Positions 8,390-18,742 of a DNA stretch of 64,000 nucleotides are shown in pieces. The position numbers and the translations under genes were made by a program. The notes beneath the pieces were generated by a model that made no database searches, was not told the DNA's origin, and saw nothing but the letters and a program-made list of their open reading frames with translations. The stretch's first letter is position 1. Each line of letters begins with the position of its first letter. Source of the stretch: JBLUOA01 sp048060095 (GTDB lineage: Bacteria > Pseudomonadota > Alphaproteobacteria > Rhodobacterales > Rhodobacteraceae); the NCBI RefSeq assembly GCF_048060095.1, contig NZ_JBLUOA010000002.1:434001-498000 (forward strand), in the 5' to 3' direction.

Positions 8390-8668
8390 ATGGACGGACT
8401 CTTCATCCTTGTCGGACCTCCGATACTCGCAGTCGTTATGATCGCTGCTTTGCAGAGCGCGTTCAACCGGCGTTGGGCATTGCGGATCGCACTTATTTTT
8501 GCGGGGGTCCTTCTCCCGTTTGCGATTTTCCTTCTCACTCACCCGGGGCGCAGCGATGGGCTAAGTGGGGGCCTCATCGCAATCTTGGTTTATGTCCACA
8601 TCCCGCTAACGCTTCTTGGAATTACGCTGTGCACCATCGTGCTGCGCAGAAAAGAAACAACAAACTGA
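8390..8668 (+). CDS. small membrane protein inside the suc operon
   Basis: 92 aa with three hydrophobic segments (about residues 4-20, 32-49 and 61-84) and a short charged C-terminus ending RRKETTN. The family is not recognised. The start ATG at 8390 is 28 bp after the preceding small gene, and the stop is 16 bp before sucD, so it is almost certainly in the operon. The two small genes look like an inserted pair. Confidence 0.55.
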   Translation: MDGLFILVGPPILAVVMIAALQSAFNRRWALRIALIFAGVLLPFAIFLLTHPGRSDGLSGGLIAILVYVHIPLTLLGITLCTIVLRRKETTN

Positions 8669-8683
8669 AGGAGACTCCAAAAA

Positions 8684-9565
8684 ATGGCAGTCCTCGTAGA
8701 CGAAAACACTAAGGTAATCTGTCAGGGCCTTACCGGCTCGCAAGGCACCTTTCACTCTGAACAAGCCATCGCGTATGGCACCAAGATGGTCGGCGGCGTG
8801 ACCCCCGGCAAGGGCGGTCAGACGCATCTGGACCTTCCCGTGTTCGACTCCGTGCATGAGGCGAAGGCGAAGACCGAGGCGAACGCCTCTGTCATCTACG
8901 TCCCGCCCCCGTTCGCGGCGGACTCGATCCTTGAAGCGATTGATGCCGAGATGGAGCTGATCGTGTGCATCACCGAGGGCATTCCGGTGCTTGACATGAT
9001 GCGTGTCAAACGGGCGCTCGAAGGCTCCAGCAGCACGCTGATCGGGCCGAACTGCCCCGGTGTCATCACGCCCGATGCCTGCAAGATCGGCATCATGCCC
9101 GGCCACATCCACAAGCGCGGATCGTGCGGAGTCGTCAGCCGCTCCGGCACCTTGACCTACGAGGCGGTGAAGCAGACCACGGATGTCGGACTTGGCCAAT
9201 CCACCTGCGTCGGCATCGGCGGCGACCCGATCAAGGGCACCGAGCATATCGACGTGCTGGAATGGTTCCTTGCCGATGACGAAACCGAGAGCATCATCAT
9301 GATCGGCGAAATCGGCGGGAGTGCGGAAGAAGAGGCCGCCGAATTCCTCGCTTCGGAGAAGAAGAAAGGCCGCTGGAAGCCGACCGCAGGCTTCATCGCC
9401 GGCCGCACCGCCCCTCCGGGCCGCCGCATGGGCCACGCAGGCGCCATCGTCGCCGGCGGCAAGGGCGGCGCCGAAGACAAGATCGAAGCGATGAAATCCG
9501 CCGGAATCGTCGTGGCGGAAAGCCCGGCGGGTCTGGGTGAAGCTGTTGTGAAGGCGATTGGGTAG
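8684..9565 (+). CDS. sucD: succinyl-CoA synthetase alpha subunit
   Basis: 293 aa, full length. The N-terminal CoA-binding Rossmann unit carries QGLTGSQGTFHSEQ, and GPNCPGVITP and the phosphohistidine motif GHAGAIVAGGKGG (His251) are intact. It forms the SucCD complex that converts succinyl-CoA to succinate with substrate-level phosphorylation. The start is preceded by AAGGAGACTCC. Two small unrelated genes separate it from sucC; the two subunit genes are adjacent in most bacteria. Confidence 0.97.
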   Translation: MAVLVDENTKVICQGLTGSQGTFHSEQAIAYGTKMVGGVTPGKGGQTHLDLPVFDSVHEAKAKTEANASVIYVPPPFAADSILEAIDAEMELIVCITEGIPVLDMMRVKRALEGSSSTLIGPNCPGVITPDACKIGIMPGHIHKRGSCGVVSRSGTLTYEAVKQTTDVGLGQSTCVGIGGDPIKGTEHIDVLEWFLADDETESIIMIGEIGGSAEEEAAEFLASEKKKGRWKPTAGFIAGRTAPPGRRMGHAGAIVAGGKGGAEDKIEAMKSAGIVVAESPAGLGEAVVKAIG

Positions 9566-9569
9566 GCAA

Positions 9570-10253
9570 ATGAATGCCAACGCGCAGACGCCGCATTCGT
9601 CCGGAGATGAGCCCAACTTGGTCTTGTCACCGGACGACGTTCTCGCGTTGGTGGAACTGGTCCGGGAAATGACGCTGCAAGACGATCATGCTACCCGCGA
9701 AAATCTTCTGCGCGCCAATGGTTTTGCACGCGCTGATTTCGTTTCTGACCCCTTGCGGATCAGGACAGGTGTCGCCGCACAATTCATCGCCGACAAGCCA
9801 GACCTCGGCGACGACGAAATACGAGCCAAGGTTGACGATTTTATCAAGAATGAAAGACTGGCCGACCGCCACGCGGACGCTGGTCCGGTCTGGAAAAGGC
9901 CCGACGGACTTCGAATAAATTTCACGTGGTTCGGTGAGGACGCGCAGCGAGAGGAATTTCTTGCCTGGGTCGATGCCCAATTTTCGTGGACCGGCACTGC
10001 GGATATCGACGGCACATTGGCGAAAGCCGAGGCGTGCGGGTATCACGCCTACATTCCCTGGTCTCCTGTCGGCGCTTATTCAGATATGCGCCCGCGCGTA
10101 ACGATATCAGTTAAGCCCGACAGCCGACAACTCCATGCTGAACTCTCGCCCTTGCATCCGGACATGCGCACCACGCAGATTTCCGGGTCCAGCCTGAACT
10201 ATGGCTACATGATGGTTTCCGCCGGACGTCGCCCGGAAGGGTTTTTAGCATGA
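9570..10253 (+). CDS. hypothetical protein between sucD and sucA
   Basis: 227 aa beginning at ATG 9570, only 4 bp after the sucD stop, so probably translated from the same message. I do not recognise it. It has no signal peptide or membrane segment and looks like a soluble, mixed alpha/beta protein with an acidic N-terminal half and a C-terminal half rich in beta-forming residues (PRVTISVKPDS, GSSLNYGYMMVSAG). Its place in the TCA operon suggests co-expression, but no catalytic motif is evident. Confidence 0.6.
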   Translation: MNANAQTPHSSGDEPNLVLSPDDVLALVELVREMTLQDDHATRENLLRANGFARADFVSDPLRIRTGVAAQFIADKPDLGDDEIRAKVDDFIKNERLADRHADAGPVWKRPDGLRINFTWFGEDAQREEFLAWVDAQFSWTGTADIDGTLAKAEACGYHAYIPWSPVGAYSDMRPRVTISVKPDSRQLHAELSPLHPDMRTTQISGSSLNYGYMMVSAGRRPEGFLA

Positions 10254-10311
10254 CGGGCGAATCGGCTCTTGTATATTGGAATAGAAATCGCTCCCGAAGT
10301 GAGGTAATCCC

Positions 10312-13266
10312 ATGACCGAACAATCCCCCAACGATCAATTCGCCGCTTCGTCCTTCCTGCAAGGGCACAACGCGGAGTATATCGAACAGCTTTATGCCCG
10401 CTACGCCAACGATCCCAACGCTGTGGATGAGGCGTGGCAGTCCTTTTTCAAGGAACTGGGGGATGCCGATCAGGATGTGAAGCGCGAAGCGTCGGGGCCG
10501 AGTTGGGGGCGGATGGATTGGCCGCCGGTGCCGAATGACGATCTGACCGCCGCGCTTGACGGGCAGTGGAAGCAGGACGAAGCGAAAAGTGCCACGTCCA
10601 AGATCGCCTCCAAAGCCGCCGAAAAGGGTGTTGAAGTTACCGACGACCAGATCCAGCGCGCGGTGCTCGACTCCATCCGCGCCCTGATGTTGATCCGCGC
10701 CTATCGTATCCGCGGCCACCTTGCCGCCGACCTTGATCCGCTGGGGATGCGGGATCAAACAACACGGCCGGAGCTTGATCCACAAACCTATGGCTTTGAA
10801 GACAGCGATATGGATCGGCCGATCTTCCTCGATAATGTGCTTGGCCTTGAAATCGCGACGATGCGGCAGATTATCGATATCGTGCGCCGCACGTATTGTG
10901 GCACCTTCGCGCTGCAATATATGCATATTTCCAACCCCGAGGAATCCTCGTGGCTGAAGGAACGGATCGAAGGGTATGGCAAGGAAGTCGCCTTCACCAC
11001 GGAAGGCCGCAAGGCGATCCTGAACAAGCTGGTCGAGGCGGAAGGTTTCGAAAAATTCCTACACGTCAAATACATGGGCACAAAGCGGTTCGGCCTTGAT
11101 GGGGGCGAAGCACTGGTGCCCGCGATGGAGCAGATCATCAAACGCGGCGGTGCGCTTGGCGTCCGCGACGTGATTATCGGGATGCCGCACCGGGGGCGTC
11201 TATCTGTCCTCGCAAACGTGATGCAGAAGCCTTACAAGGCGATCTTCAACGAATTTCAGGGGGGCAGTTTTAAGCCTGAGGATGTCGATGGCTCTGGCGA
11301 TGTGAAATATCACCTTGGCGCGTCGTCTGATCGGGAATTCGACGGCAACTCCGTCCACCTATCCCTGACCGCGAACCCGAGCCACCTTGAGGCGGTGAAC
11401 CCGGTCGTCATCGGTAAGGCCCGCGCGAAGCAGGATCAGTTGAACGACACCGAACGCACGCAGGTGCTTCCTGTGCTGCTGCACGGCGATGCGGCCTTTG
11501 CCGGGCAAGGCGTGGTGGCGGAGTGTTTCGGCCTGTCGGGCCTGCGTGGCCATAAGACTGGCGGCACGATGCATATCGTCGTCAACAACCAGATCGGGTT
11601 CACCACTGCACCGCATTTCAGCCGGTCATCCCCCTACCCGACCGACATCGCGCTGATGGTCGAAGCGCCGATTTTCCACGTCAACGGCGACGACCCGGAG
11701 GCCGTCGTTCACGCCGCCAAGGTCGCGACCGAGTTCCGGCAGAAGTTCCACAAGGATGTCGTGCTCGACATCTTCTGCTATCGGCGATTCGGTCACAACG
11801 AGGGGGATGAACCGATGTTCACCAACCCCCTCATGTATAAGAAAATCAAGACGCACAAGACGACGCTGCAGCTTTATACCGAACGTCTGGTGCGCGACGG
11901 CCTGATCCCCGAGGGCGAGATTGAGGATATGAAGGCCGCGTTCCAAGCCATGCTGAACGAGGAATTCGAGGCCGGTAAAGATTACAAGCCGAACAAGGCC
12001 GATTGGCTTGATGGCCGCTGGTCGCACCTCGACAGCAAGGATGAAAACTACCAGCGCGGCAAGACTGCCATTTCCAAAAAAACACTGAAGGAAATCGGCA
12101 CCGCCCTGACCACCGTGCCCGACGGCTATCCGCTGCACAAAACAGTGGCCCGAATGTTGGATGCGAAGAAAAAGATGTTCGAAACCGGCGAAGGGTTCGA
12201 CTGGGCGACCGGCGAAGCGCTCGCCTTTGGATCGCTTTTGACCGAAGGCTACCCCGTGCGCCTTTCCGGTCAGGACTCGACCCGCGGCACGTTCTCTCAC
12301 CGCCACTCCGGCCTTGTCAGTCAAGAGGACGAGGGGCGCTATTATCCCCTGAACAACATCCGCGAAGGTCAATCGCATTACGAAGTCATCGACTCCATGC
12401 TGTCGGAATACGCAGTGCTTGGCTTTGAATACGGCTTTTCGCTGGCCGAGCCGAACGCCCTTACCCTGTGGGAAGCGCAGTTCGGCGACTTTGCCAACGG
12501 TGCGCAGATCATGTTCGATCAGTTCATCTCCTCGGGCGAGGCGAAATGGCTGCGCATGTCAGGGCTTGTCATGCTGCTGCCGCACGGGTTCGAAGGCCAG
12601 GGGCCGGAGCACTCCTCCGCCCGCCTTGAACGGTTCTTGCAGATGTGCGGCGGGGACAACTGGATCGTGGCGAATTGCACGACGCCGGCCAACTATTTCC
12701 ATATCCTGCGCCGACAGTTGCACCGCACCTTCCGCAAACCGCTGGTGCTGATGACGCCGAAATCGCTGCTGCGCCACAAGCTCGCGATCAGCCGGGCGGA
12801 GGAATTCACGACTGGCTCAAGCTTCCACCGCGTATTGTGGGACGATGCGCAACTTGGCAACTCCGAGACCGAACTGGTGGCAGACAGCAAGATCAAGCGG
12901 GTCGTCATGTGCTCCGGCAAAGTTTATTTCGACCTGTTGGAAGAACGCGACAGTCGCGGCATCAACGATGTCTACCTGATGCGTGTCGAACAATTCTATC
13001 CGTTCCCCGCGCAATCGATGGTTAAAGAGCTTGAGCGTTTCAAGAACGCCGATGTCGTCTGGTGTCAGGAAGAACCCAAGAACCAAGGCGGTTGGACCTT
13101 TATGGAGCCGAATATCGAATGGGTGCTCAGCCGCATCAAGAACAATGCCAAGCGCCCGACTTATGTCGGTCGCCACGCCTCCGCCTCCCCCGCAACAGGG
13201 CTGTCCAGCCAGCACAAAGCACAACAACAAGCGCTCGTCGATGAAGCGCTGACGATAAAAGGGTAA
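10312..13266 (+). CDS. sucA: 2-oxoglutarate dehydrogenase E1 component
   Basis: 984 aa, the usual length. The N-terminal E2-binding segment (ASSFLQGHNAEYIEQLY), the thiamine-diphosphate region (GDAAFAGQGVVAECF, then VNNQIGFTT) and RRFGHNEGDEP are all conserved. The enzyme decarboxylates 2-oxoglutarate and passes the succinyl group to the lipoyl arms of SucB. The start follows a GAGGTAATCCC site. The gap to sucB is 6 bp, so E1 and E2 are tightly co-transcribed. Confidence 0.98.
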   Translation: MTEQSPNDQFAASSFLQGHNAEYIEQLYARYANDPNAVDEAWQSFFKELGDADQDVKREASGPSWGRMDWPPVPNDDLTAALDGQWKQDEAKSATSKIASKAAEKGVEVTDDQIQRAVLDSIRALMLIRAYRIRGHLAADLDPLGMRDQTTRPELDPQTYGFEDSDMDRPIFLDNVLGLEIATMRQIIDIVRRTYCGTFALQYMHISNPEESSWLKERIEGYGKEVAFTTEGRKAILNKLVEAEGFEKFLHVKYMGTKRFGLDGGEALVPAMEQIIKRGGALGVRDVIIGMPHRGRLSVLANVMQKPYKAIFNEFQGGSFKPEDVDGSGDVKYHLGASSDREFDGNSVHLSLTANPSHLEAVNPVVIGKARAKQDQLNDTERTQVLPVLLHGDAAFAGQGVVAECFGLSGLRGHKTGGTMHIVVNNQIGFTTAPHFSRSSPYPTDIALMVEAPIFHVNGDDPEAVVHAAKVATEFRQKFHKDVVLDIFCYRRFGHNEGDEPMFTNPLMYKKIKTHKTTLQLYTERLVRDGLIPEGEIEDMKAAFQAMLNEEFEAGKDYKPNKADWLDGRWSHLDSKDENYQRGKTAISKKTLKEIGTALTTVPDGYPLHKTVARMLDAKKKMFETGEGFDWATGEALAFGSLLTEGYPVRLSGQDSTRGTFSHRHSGLVSQEDEGRYYPLNNIREGQSHYEVIDSMLSEYAVLGFEYGFSLAEPNALTLWEAQFGDFANGAQIMFDQFISSGEAKWLRMSGLVMLLPHGFEGQGPEHSSARLERFLQMCGGDNWIVANCTTPANYFHILRRQLHRTFRKPLVLMTPKSLLRHKLAISRAEEFTTGSSFHRVLWDDAQLGNSETELVADSKIKRVVMCSGKVYFDLLEERDSRGINDVYLMRVEQFYPFPAQSMVKELERFKNADVVWCQEEPKNQGGWTFMEPNIEWVLSRIKNNAKRPTYVGRHASASPATGLSSQHKAQQQALVDEALTIKG

Positions 13267-13272
13267 CAGATT

Positions 13273-14781
13273 ATGGCTAAAGAAATCAGAGTGCCCACCT
13301 TGGGCGAGAGCGTCACCGAAGCGACCGTGGCAACATGGTTCAAACAGCCCGGCGACTCAGTCGCTGTCGATGAAATGCTGTGCGAACTGGAAACCGACAA
13401 GGTAACGGTCGAAGTTCCGTCGCCCGCCGCAGGCAAGCTGGGCGAGATCGTCGCGAAAGAAGGCGACACCGTTGGCGTCGACGCCTTGCTCGCCACGCTT
13501 GAAGAAGGCGAAGGCGCGGCAAGTTCCGACGACAAGCCGAAGGAAGAAGCCGCTAAGGAAGCCCCCAAGAAATCCTCTGGTGGCGACGGCGGCAATGTCG
13601 ATGTCATGGTTCCGACCCTCGGCGAAAGCGTGACCGAGGCGACTGTTGCCTCATGGTTCAAGAAGGTCGGCGATTCCGTCAGCCAAGACGAAATGTTGTG
13701 TGAGCTGGAAACCGACAAAGTCTCTGTCGAGGTGCCCGCCCCCGCCGCTGGCGTCCTCACCGAAATCCTCGCCGACGAAGGCGCAACGGTTGAGGCGGGC
13801 GGCAAGCTCGCCGTGATGTCCGGCTCTGCCGATGGCACGGTTGAGCCCGACGCCGCCCCTGCAGCACAGGAAAGCAGTGGCGACTCCGGCGGCAAAGACG
13901 TCGAAAACGCCCCCTCCGCCAATAAGATCATGGCCGAAAAAGGCATCGACCCCGCAACCGTCAAAGGCACGGGCCGCGATGGGCGGATTATGAAGGAAGA
14001 CGCGCAAAAGGCCGAAGCTGGTGGTGGAGCGCCCACGCCCGCCACCCAAGCACCCCGTGCGCCAGTAGCAGCCGACGATGCCTCTCGCGAGGAACGGGTC
14101 AAGATGACCCGCCTGCGCCAAACCATCGCCCGTCGCCTGAAAGACGCGCAAAACACCGCCGCCATGCTGACCACCTATAACGAGGTCGACATGGGCGCGG
14201 TTATGGACTTGCGCAAAGAATACAAGGACCTGTTCGAGAAGAAGCACGGCGTCAAACTCGGCTTCATGTCGTTCTTCACCAAGGCCTGCTGCCACGCCCT
14301 GAACGAAGTCCCCGAGGTCAACGCAGAGATCGACGGCACCGACGTGGTTTATAAAAACTTCGTGCATATGGGCATCGCCGTCGGCACCCCGACCGGCCTT
14401 GTCGTGCCCGTGGTGCGCGACGCCGATCAAATGTCCTTCGCTGCGATCGAAAAGAAGATCAACGAGCTTGGTGTCCGCGCCCGCGACGGCAAACTGTCAA
14501 TGGCCGAGATGCAGGGCGGCAGCTTCACCATCTCAAACGGCGGCGTCTACGGATCGCTAATGAGCTCGCCGATCCTCAACCCCCCGCAATCCGGCATCCT
14601 CGGAATGCACAAAATCCAAGATCGCCCGATGGTCGTGAACGGAGAGATCGTGATCCGCCCGATGATGTATCTCGCCCTGTCCTACGACCACCGGATCGTA
14701 GATGGCAAAGGCGCGGTCACGTTCCTTGTTCGCGTGAAAGAAGCGTTGGAGGACCCGCGGCGTTTGCTGATGGATTTGTGA
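13273..14781 (+). CDS. sucB: dihydrolipoyl succinyltransferase E2 with two lipoyl domains
   Basis: 502 aa. Two lipoyl domains stand in tandem, with lipoylated lysines in ETDKV at residues 43 and 149. They are followed by a peripheral subunit-binding domain (about 215-250, NKIMAEKGIDP...GRDGRIMKED) and the catalytic acyltransferase domain with the DHRIVDG motif (His473, Asp477). It transfers succinyl from SucA to CoA. E. coli SucB has one lipoyl domain and about 405 residues; the second domain here accounts for the extra length. Ala/Glu/Gly-rich linkers join the domains. Confidence 0.97.
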   Translation: MAKEIRVPTLGESVTEATVATWFKQPGDSVAVDEMLCELETDKVTVEVPSPAAGKLGEIVAKEGDTVGVDALLATLEEGEGAASSDDKPKEEAAKEAPKKSSGGDGGNVDVMVPTLGESVTEATVASWFKKVGDSVSQDEMLCELETDKVSVEVPAPAAGVLTEILADEGATVEAGGKLAVMSGSADGTVEPDAAPAAQESSGDSGGKDVENAPSANKIMAEKGIDPATVKGTGRDGRIMKEDAQKAEAGGGAPTPATQAPRAPVAADDASREERVKMTRLRQTIARRLKDAQNTAAMLTTYNEVDMGAVMDLRKEYKDLFEKKHGVKLGFMSFFTKACCHALNEVPEVNAEIDGTDVVYKNFVHMGIAVGTPTGLVVPVVRDADQMSFAAIEKKINELGVRARDGKLSMAEMQGGSFTISNGGVYGSLMSSPILNPPQSGILGMHKIQDRPMVVNGEIVIRPMMYLALSYDHRIVDGKGAVTFLVRVKEALEDPRRLLMDL

Positions 14782-15024
14782 GTGTCTGACTTTGCGTTCA
14801 CCCCGCGAATGGCAGCAGCCTTGGTCGGACAAACAATCGAAAGCGTCACGTCCGAGGATGAGGGAAGTGCCGCTATCAAGTTTTCTGGTGGGCCAGTTTT
14901 GCACCTCTGTGCGGTCGCGCTGAACAATGGGATACTCGACGTATCTCTGCATGAAACCGAGGACACAGACCCTGCTTGGATTGATGCCTACTATGGTAGG
15001 CCTCAATCTGACGACAGATCGTAG
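14782..15024 (+). CDS. hypothetical small protein after sucB
   Basis: 80 aa beginning with GTG immediately after the sucB stop. It has no recognised domain and no signal peptide, and it is acidic. The frame ends 11 bp before the L,D-transpeptidase gene. Spacing and strand suggest membership in the suc operon; function is unknown. The GTG start and the lack of a strong ribosome site lower confidence. Confidence 0.5.
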   Translation: MSDFAFTPRMAAALVGQTIESVTSEDEGSAAIKFSGGPVLHLCAVALNNGILDVSLHETEDTDPAWIDAYYGRPQSDDRS

Positions 15025-15035
15025 CGGGTCCGGAC

Positions 15036-15578
15036 ATGCGCCTCCGCCTCCTCTTGATCACCCTGCTCCTGCTACCTGTCGCGGTCATCGCCTACACCCA
15101 GGTCATGGTGCGCATCGGCTCCGGCACTCCGCCGCCGATGGCTGCCTCAACCGAATGGGCCGATGCCATCCACGTCAACAAGTCCGACCGACGGCTTGAC
15201 CTTTTACAAGGCGGAGAGATCATCCGCTCCTACACAATCTCCCTCGGCGCCGCGCCGGAAAACCATAAGCAACAGGAAGGTGACGAACGCACCCCGGAAG
15301 GCACTTATGTGATTGATTGGCGCAACCAGAACTCAGTCGCGCATCTCAGCCTGCATATCTCTTACCCGAACGAGGCCGACATCGCCCATGCCGACGCCCA
15401 CGGTGTCAGCCCCGGCGGAAACATCATGATCCACGGCGTGCTGAACGGCTGGGGGTTTCTCGGCCCTCTTCATCGCATGTGGGACTGGACGAATGGATGT
15501 ATCGCGGTCACAAACGCCGAAATGCAGGAAATCTGGTCGCTGGTCCCGGACGGAACGCCGATCACGATCGATAGTTGA
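15036..15578 (+). CDS. L,D-transpeptidase (YkuD) family protein
   Basis: 180 aa with an N-terminal hydrophobic anchor or signal (residues 1-22) and a YkuD catalytic domain. The active-site histidine lies in MIHGVLNGWGFLG and the catalytic cysteine in WTNGCIAVTNAEM. Such enzymes cross-link peptidoglycan or attach lipoproteins to it in the periplasm. The EGDERTPEGTYVIDWRN segment is typical of small YkuD proteins. It lies in the suc operon between sucB and lpdA, a position with no obvious metabolic link. Confidence 0.85.
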   Translation: MRLRLLLITLLLLPVAVIAYTQVMVRIGSGTPPPMAASTEWADAIHVNKSDRRLDLLQGGEIIRSYTISLGAAPENHKQQEGDERTPEGTYVIDWRNQNSVAHLSLHISYPNEADIAHADAHGVSPGGNIMIHGVLNGWGFLGPLHRMWDWTNGCIAVTNAEMQEIWSLVPDGTPITIDS

Positions 15579-15587
15579 GGTAGTCCA

Positions 15588-15998
15588 ATGACCCCAGAAC
15601 TCACCGCCCTCACGCTCGCAGCCCTTCTTCAAGTGATCCAGTATGTGCTGGTCATCGTTCCGGCCAATCTCGAACTCGGCACCGCCAAGACGCTCAGCCC
15701 GCGCGATCCCGAGCGGATGGGCGGTCGGATCGAGGATCTGGTGAGCATTCCGACAGCCCGCCTTTACCGCGCGCTCAACAATCACTTCGAAGGTCTGGCG
15801 CTCTTCACGATCGCGGTGGTCGTCATCACCCTTTCTGACCAGTCGACCTGGTTCACCACGACCTGCGCCTTCACCTATCTCGCCGCGCGGGTGCTCTACA
15901 TTCCGGCCTATGCGCTTGGCTGGCGTCCGTGGCGTTCACTCATCTGGCTCGCCGGCTTCGTCTCGACGACCTTGATGCTTCTTGCCGCGCTGATCTGA
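15588..15998 (+). CDS. MAPEG family membrane protein
   Basis: 136 aa with four hydrophobic segments, starting MTPELTALTLAALLQV, followed by an N-terminal NLELGTAKTLSPRDP loop and a RLYRALNNHFEGLALF helix typical of bacterial MAPEG proteins. The family includes glutathione S-transferase-like membrane enzymes, but the substrate of this branch is unknown. It starts 9 bp after the L,D-transpeptidase gene. The 183 bp to lpdA include a stem-loop. Confidence 0.85.
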   Translation: MTPELTALTLAALLQVIQYVLVIVPANLELGTAKTLSPRDPERMGGRIEDLVSIPTARLYRALNNHFEGLALFTIAVVVITLSDQSTWFTTTCAFTYLAARVLYIPAYALGWRPWRSLIWLAGFVSTTLMLLAALI

Positions 15999-16053
15999 TC
16001 CATGCCACCAGTTTCCGAAAATATCCTCGGGGTGAATTGCGACGCAGGCGCAA

Positions 16054-16072
16054 GAGGGGCAGACAGCCCCTC
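16054..16072 (+). other. stem-loop between the MAPEG gene and lpdA
   Basis: A 7-bp perfect stem GAGGGGC/GCCCCTC with a 5-nt loop and no T-tract. It could be a weak terminator or an mRNA-stabilising structure. A separate promoter for lpdA downstream of it is possible but not evident. Confidence 0.45.
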
Positions 16073-16181
16073 AACCCGCTGGCAGAACGCAGTGGAACCC
16101 GATAAGACTTGGCAAAACACTGGCGATACGCGATCCGAACGCGAACCATAGACCCGAATTTCTGACCTGAGGGAGTCACCC

Positions 16182-17570
<1,389 letters not shown>

Positions 17571-17589
17571 TCCCTACCCCGGTGCGGCG

Positions 17590-18075
17590 CTAGAAGGTCA
17601 GACCCATATAGCGCACACCGGGATACGGATTGTCATAGTAGGGTGGGATGTCGGTGAAACCGAACCGCTCATACAAGGCTTGGGCGGGCCGCATGATCCC
17701 GCCGGTATCAAGGACAACGCGCCGATACCCAGCGGCTTTGGCGATCGTTAGAATTTCTGCGACCAACGTCTTCCCAAGCGTCTGCCCCCGCGCGACGGGC
17801 GGCACATAAAGCCGTTTGATTTCACAGGTTTCATCGTCGAAGGGTCGCATGGCGATGCAGCCATAAGGCGCGTCATCTGGCCCGAATGCCAGCAGAGCTT
17901 CGCCCCGCGGCGGTGCGTATTTGCCCGGTAATCCGGCCAATTCCGCGTCGATCCCCTGAAACTCCAGGCTAATGCCGTGATCGTTCGACAGCCAATCGGC
18001 GTATTCCCGGAAGAGGTCACGCAGCACTGCGATGTCCTTTGACGAGCGCGCCGCTCGGATCGAGATGTCTGACAT
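17590..18075 (-). CDS. GNAT family N-acetyltransferase
   Basis: 161 aa with a GNAT fold. The acetyl-CoA loop region VARGQTLGKTLVAEIL and the preceding CEIKRLYVPP strand are clear, and the C-terminus has the common YERFGFTDIPPYYDNP segment. The substrate cannot be told. The start at 18075 is 9 bp downstream of the GntR stop, so it is probably co-transcribed with the regulator. It converges on lpdA with only 19 bp between the stop codons. Confidence 0.85.
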   Translation of the reverse strand: MSDISIRAARSSKDIAVLRDLFREYADWLSNDHGISLEFQGIDAELAGLPGKYAPPRGEALLAFGPDDAPYGCIAMRPFDDETCEIKRLYVPPVARGQTLGKTLVAEILTIAKAAGYRRVVLDTGGIMRPAQALYERFGFTDIPPYYDNPYPGVRYMGLTF

Positions 18076-18084
18076 GATGTCCCC

Positions 18085-18735
18085 TCAGTTCGCCAGCAGC
18101 CGCAGCCCTTGTGTCACGTCCTTACGCACCGCAAGCCGCAACCCCGGTTCATCCCCGGCCCGCAGCGCCGCGATAATCAGACGGTGGTTCTGCGGCGGGT
18201 CGGTCTTGCTAAGCCGTCCGTAAAGCGCCCGCATCGTCGGCCCCAGTTGCAGCCACACGGTTTCGGCCATTGCCAGCATCGCGGGGGCCTGTGCGCGCAG
18301 ATAGAGGGTTCTGTGAAACTCCAGATTGGTGCGGATGTAGCCAATCGCGTCCTGCTTCGCGACCGCCTCGGCAATGGTGCCGTTGATGGTCTGCAACCTC
18401 TCGATCAGCGCGATATGCGCACGCGGAAGGGCGCGGGTCGCCAGTTCCGTCTCGATAAGGGATCGTAACGCGGCCAACTCCTCCAGCCGTTCATTTGTCA
18501 GGGATGGCGTCGTGACGCGGCCCGACGAACTCAGCGTCAACGCCCCTTCCGCCGCAAGCCGTCGAACAGCCTCCCGCGCCGGGGTCATCGATACGCCGAA
18601 GGTCTTGCCAAGTCCCCGCAACGTCAGCGGCTCTCCTGGCGGCAATTCCCCATACATGATCTGCGACCGCAATTGACGGTAAACCCGGTCATGGGCCGCC
18701 GTCGCCGGTTCATTCTGGCGAGGCTGAATTAGCAT
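18085..18735 (-). CDS. GntR family transcriptional regulator with FCD domain
   Basis: 216 aa. An N-terminal winged helix (about residues 15-80, LRSQIMYGELPPGEPLTLRGLG... and SMTPAREAVRRLAAEG) is followed by an all-helical FCD ligand-binding domain (about 85-210). FCD regulators usually bind organic acids and release DNA. The palindrome TTGTGATCACAA lies 7 bp upstream of its start codon. The same decamer occurs twice in the sucC promoter, 12 kb away, so autoregulation and control of the TCA operon are likely (inference). A TCA intermediate would be a natural ligand. Confidence 0.9.
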   Translation of the reverse strand: MLIQPRQNEPATAAHDRVYRQLRSQIMYGELPPGEPLTLRGLGKTFGVSMTPAREAVRRLAAEGALTLSSSGRVTTPSLTNERLEELAALRSLIETELATRALPRAHIALIERLQTINGTIAEAVAKQDAIGYIRTNLEFHRTLYLRAQAPAMLAMAETVWLQLGPTMRALYGRLSKTDPPQNHRLIIAALRAGDEPGLRLAVRKDVTQGLRLLAN

Positions 18736-18742
18736 AGCACAT

